Assembly (NCBI RefSeq): GCF_003202435.1
Contig: NZ_QJHK01000010.1
Coordinates: forward strand, 106,960 to 170,959
Direction: 5' to 3'
DNA: 64,000 nucleotides
From: Flavobacterium cheongpyeongense
GTDB taxonomy: Bacteria > Bacteroidota > Bacteroidia > Flavobacteriales > Flavobacteriaceae
Notes under the pieces: model-generated
The model's database searches: none
Told to the model about the DNA's origin: nothing
What the model saw: only the letters and a program-made list of their open reading frames with translations
Part shown: positions 62,289-64,000 of the stretch, in pieces
How positions within the stretch are numbered: position 1 is the stretch's first letter
Layout: each line of letters opens with the position of its first letter
Made by a program: the position numbers and the translations under genes

Positions 62289-63746
62289 TTATTCTTTTGG
62301 GTTCATAAAATAATAAACCGGAATTCCAATTAACATAATCAGGATTCCCCAACCACAGGTTGAAAACTTTGTAATCAATAAAGAAACGCTTATCGCCGAT
62401 GCTACAATAATGTAAAGCAATGGTAAAAACGGATATCCAAATGCTTTATAAGGCCTCTCTGCATTGGGCATTTTTTTACGTAAAATAAAAATCCCGTAAA
62501 TCGTCAAAATGTAAAAAATCAAAACAATAATGATAACAAAATCTAACAAATCACCATATTTCCCAGTCAGGCATAAAGCCGAAGCCCAAATGCACTGTGC
62601 CCACAAAGCCCATGAGGGTACACTAAAATTATTCAGTACTGCTGCTTTTTTAAAGAACAAACCATCGTTTGCCATTGTATAATACACTCTCGCACCCGCC
62701 ATAATCAAACCATTATTACAGGCAAAAGTCGAAATCATAATCATAATAGCGATAACCAAAGTTCCAATATCTCCAAAAATATATTGCGAAGCTACTACCG
62801 CTACCCTATCCGATTTGGCTGTTGCAATTTCGTCTAACGGAATCACTGCCAAATACATCAAATTTGTCAAAACATAAATAATAGTCACGATAAAAGTCCC
62901 TAAAAACAAACTTAAACCCACATTACGTTTTGGATTTTTAATCTCTCCCGCAATAAAAGTTACCCCCACCCAGGCATCACTCGAAAACAACGAACCCACC
63001 ATCGCTGCCGAAATTCCGGTAATCAATGCCTTTCCGCTAACAGGAAGCCATGAACCATTATCTGCATTATAAGAATGAGGTGTCCAGGCATCTGCCCAGT
63101 TAGCATCCCAAACCGATGCTTTTGCTGCAAGTGTTAATCCAAAAACGATCAAACCCAGCAATGATAATATCTTAATTATGGTAAGAATAGTTTGAAGTAT
63201 TTTTCCGTTTTTTACGCCCCGACTATTAATGTATGTCAGTAAAACAATAGTTACAATTGATACAATCTGAGCTGCGTTGAGTTTAAAAGCCCCTAATTCA
63301 AATAATATATTTTCATCACTCAGAGGTTCATAAAGATAGGCTGCAAACTTAGAGAAAGCTACACCAACGGCAGCAATCGTTCCGGTTTGGATTACCGCAA
63401 AAAAGCTCCAGCCATACAAAAAGGCAATCAGTTTATTGTATGCTTCTTTCAGGTACACATATTGCCCTCCTGCTTTTGGAAACATGGCACTCAGCTCTCC
63501 ATAACTTACTGCTGCAATAATGGTAATGAGTCCTGAAATTAGCCAAATCAATGTCAGCCATCCTGCCGATCCTACTTGTCTGGCAATATCTGCACTCACA
63601 ATAAATATCCCGGAGCCAATCATAGAACCTACCACAAGCATGGTTCCATCTAGTAATCCGAGTTCTCTCTTAAAATTTTCCTGGTTGTCTTCTTGCATTA
63701 TTTTTTGGTTTTTTGGGTTGGTTAAAGATATACTTTTTTTGGACAT
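62289..63746 (-). CDS. APC superfamily amino acid permease
   Basis: A 485-residue, 12-span transporter: LGLLDGTMLVVGSMIGSGIFIVSADIARQVGSAGWL in span 1 (APC substrate-site GSGIF), AMFPKAGGQYVYLKEAYNKLIAFLYGWSFF, and a C-terminal span set ending GILIMLIGIPVYYFMN. The family imports or exchanges amino acids with protons; here the substrate is unknown. A 48-base shorter start at 63698 (MQEDNQENF) is possible because the extra N-terminal residues are not conserved as far as I can tell. It converges on the histidine kinase gene. Confidence 0.92.
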   Translation of the reverse strand: MSKKSISLTNPKNQKIMQEDNQENFKRELGLLDGTMLVVGSMIGSGIFIVSADIARQVGSAGWLTLIWLISGLITIIAAVSYGELSAMFPKAGGQYVYLKEAYNKLIAFLYGWSFFAVIQTGTIAAVGVAFSKFAAYLYEPLSDENILFELGAFKLNAAQIVSIVTIVLLTYINSRGVKNGKILQTILTIIKILSLLGLIVFGLTLAAKASVWDANWADAWTPHSYNADNGSWLPVSGKALITGISAAMVGSLFSSDAWVGVTFIAGEIKNPKRNVGLSLFLGTFIVTIIYVLTNLMYLAVIPLDEIATAKSDRVAVVASQYIFGDIGTLVIAIMIMISTFACNNGLIMAGARVYYTMANDGLFFKKAAVLNNFSVPSWALWAQCIWASALCLTGKYGDLLDFVIIIVLIFYILTIYGIFILRKKMPNAERPYKAFGYPFLPLLYIIVASAISVSLLITKFSTCGWGILIMLIGIPVYYFMNPKE

Positions 63747-63801
63747 TTTTTAATTAGCCCCCTAGATTGTTAGAATTTTAGATTATTTGATTTTATTCTT
63801 T

Positions 63802-63880
63802 TGGGCGTGTCCCAAGGGCCGGGCTTTCGGCTATATCTTTTGTTCCGTTTCTCTTCACAAAAGGATACCGCCTCTATCCC
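63802..63880. repeat. dispersed repeat family A, copy 3 (inverted, truncated)
   Basis: Read in reverse it matches copies at 27368 and 35530: GGGATAGAGGCGGTATCCTT, then AAAAGATATAGCCGAAAGCC. The right end is cut at CTATCCC, after which unrelated sequence begins, as if an element inserted there. Confidence 0.7.
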
Positions 63881-64000
63881 AATGTCATTAAGTTAAGACA
63901 TAAATAGATAAAAACCATTGGGTTACGAACCTAAATTAGGTTCTTTGTAATTGACAAAAAAACAAACCCAATGGTAGAAGCAAATATAAAAATAATAGAA
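63881..64000 (+). mobile_element. probable left end of an insertion sequence (runs off the window)
   Basis: Sequence unlike the neighbourhood begins after the interrupted repeat and includes CATTGGGTTACGAACCTAAA and the reverse-like TTTAGGTTC-type palindrome CCTAAATTAGG. A short leader ending AACAAACCCA precedes ATG 63971. Similar ends precede transposases in Flavobacterium, but the family cannot be named from 120 nt. Confidence 0.45.
63971..64000 (+). CDS. start of a probable transposase (3' end outside window)
   Basis: The frame MVEANIKIIE runs to the window edge without a stop. It is called only because it sits behind an IS-like end; no motif is visible in ten residues. Confidence 0.35.
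   Translation, partial: MVEANIKIIE

Overview
The window reads as chromosomal DNA of a Flavobacterium-like member of the Bacteroidota. Intergenic DNA is AT-rich. Several promoters carry the Bacteroidota -7 element TAnnTTTG. Starts lack Shine-Dalgarno sequences and are preceded by A-rich leaders. Lipoproteins are frequent, and many products belong to families typical of Flavobacteriia (DUF5522, DUF4136, DUF4230, DUF6526, DKNYY, long urocanase, long aromatic amino acid hydroxylase). This taxonomic call is inference from sequence character. No rRNA, tRNA or CRISPR array was recognised.

Region 1-8.5 kb: the end of lysS, a DUF433 gene broken by a TGA, a RelE/ParE-type toxin-antitoxin pair, D-lactate dehydrogenase, two secreted Spy-like helical proteins, hemL, and a minus-strand operon (HExxH mini-protein, ACC-deaminase-like enzyme, glucosaminidase-LysM lipoprotein). 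Region 8.6-19.8 kb is mainly amino-acid metabolism: hutU, ilvA behind a leader-peptide attenuator rich in Ile/Leu/Val codons, and an aromatic amino acid hydroxylase. It also holds a truncated haemoglobin, STAS, PPOX and LLM-oxidoreductase genes.

Region 19.9-27.1 kb is a potassium-uptake locus: a sigma-54 response regulator, a small helical protein, two tiny membrane ORFs (the second is kdpF), then kdpA, kdpB and kdpC. A four-helix-bundle (S23-like) gene lies on the opposite strand between kdpA and kdpB. Every gap in this locus carries the same imperfect inverted-repeat sequence of TGTGAAATGT / TGTAAAATGT type. The same sequence reappears 32 kb away around kdpD and its histidine kinase (59.2-62.2 kb), so the locus looks split. 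The intervening 31.5 kb is bracketed by two related remnants of a tyrosine-recombinase plus IS91-type element. The right remnant is nearly full length but frameshifted; the left is an internally deleted derivative of about 110 bp.

Region 27.9-57 kb, inside that bracket, carries a PhoX-like protein with an imelysin-like/di-haem peroxidase lipoprotein, a TetR-controlled RND efflux operon with a five-copy candidate operator family and a 37-residue membrane protein encoded between pump and outer-membrane factor, and a GT4 glycosyltransferase fused to an alpha/alpha-type domain. It also carries an AraC regulator, a DNA glycosylase, a sterol-desaturase-like enzyme, a glutamate-type dehydrogenase preceded by a Met/Cys-rich leader peptide and intrinsic terminator, two EamA transporters and a MocR regulator. 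Pseudogene remnants (SMP-30 type, class C beta-lactamase type) and several dispersed repeat families lie in the gaps. The window ends with an amino-acid permease and the beginning of what appears to be an insertion sequence.
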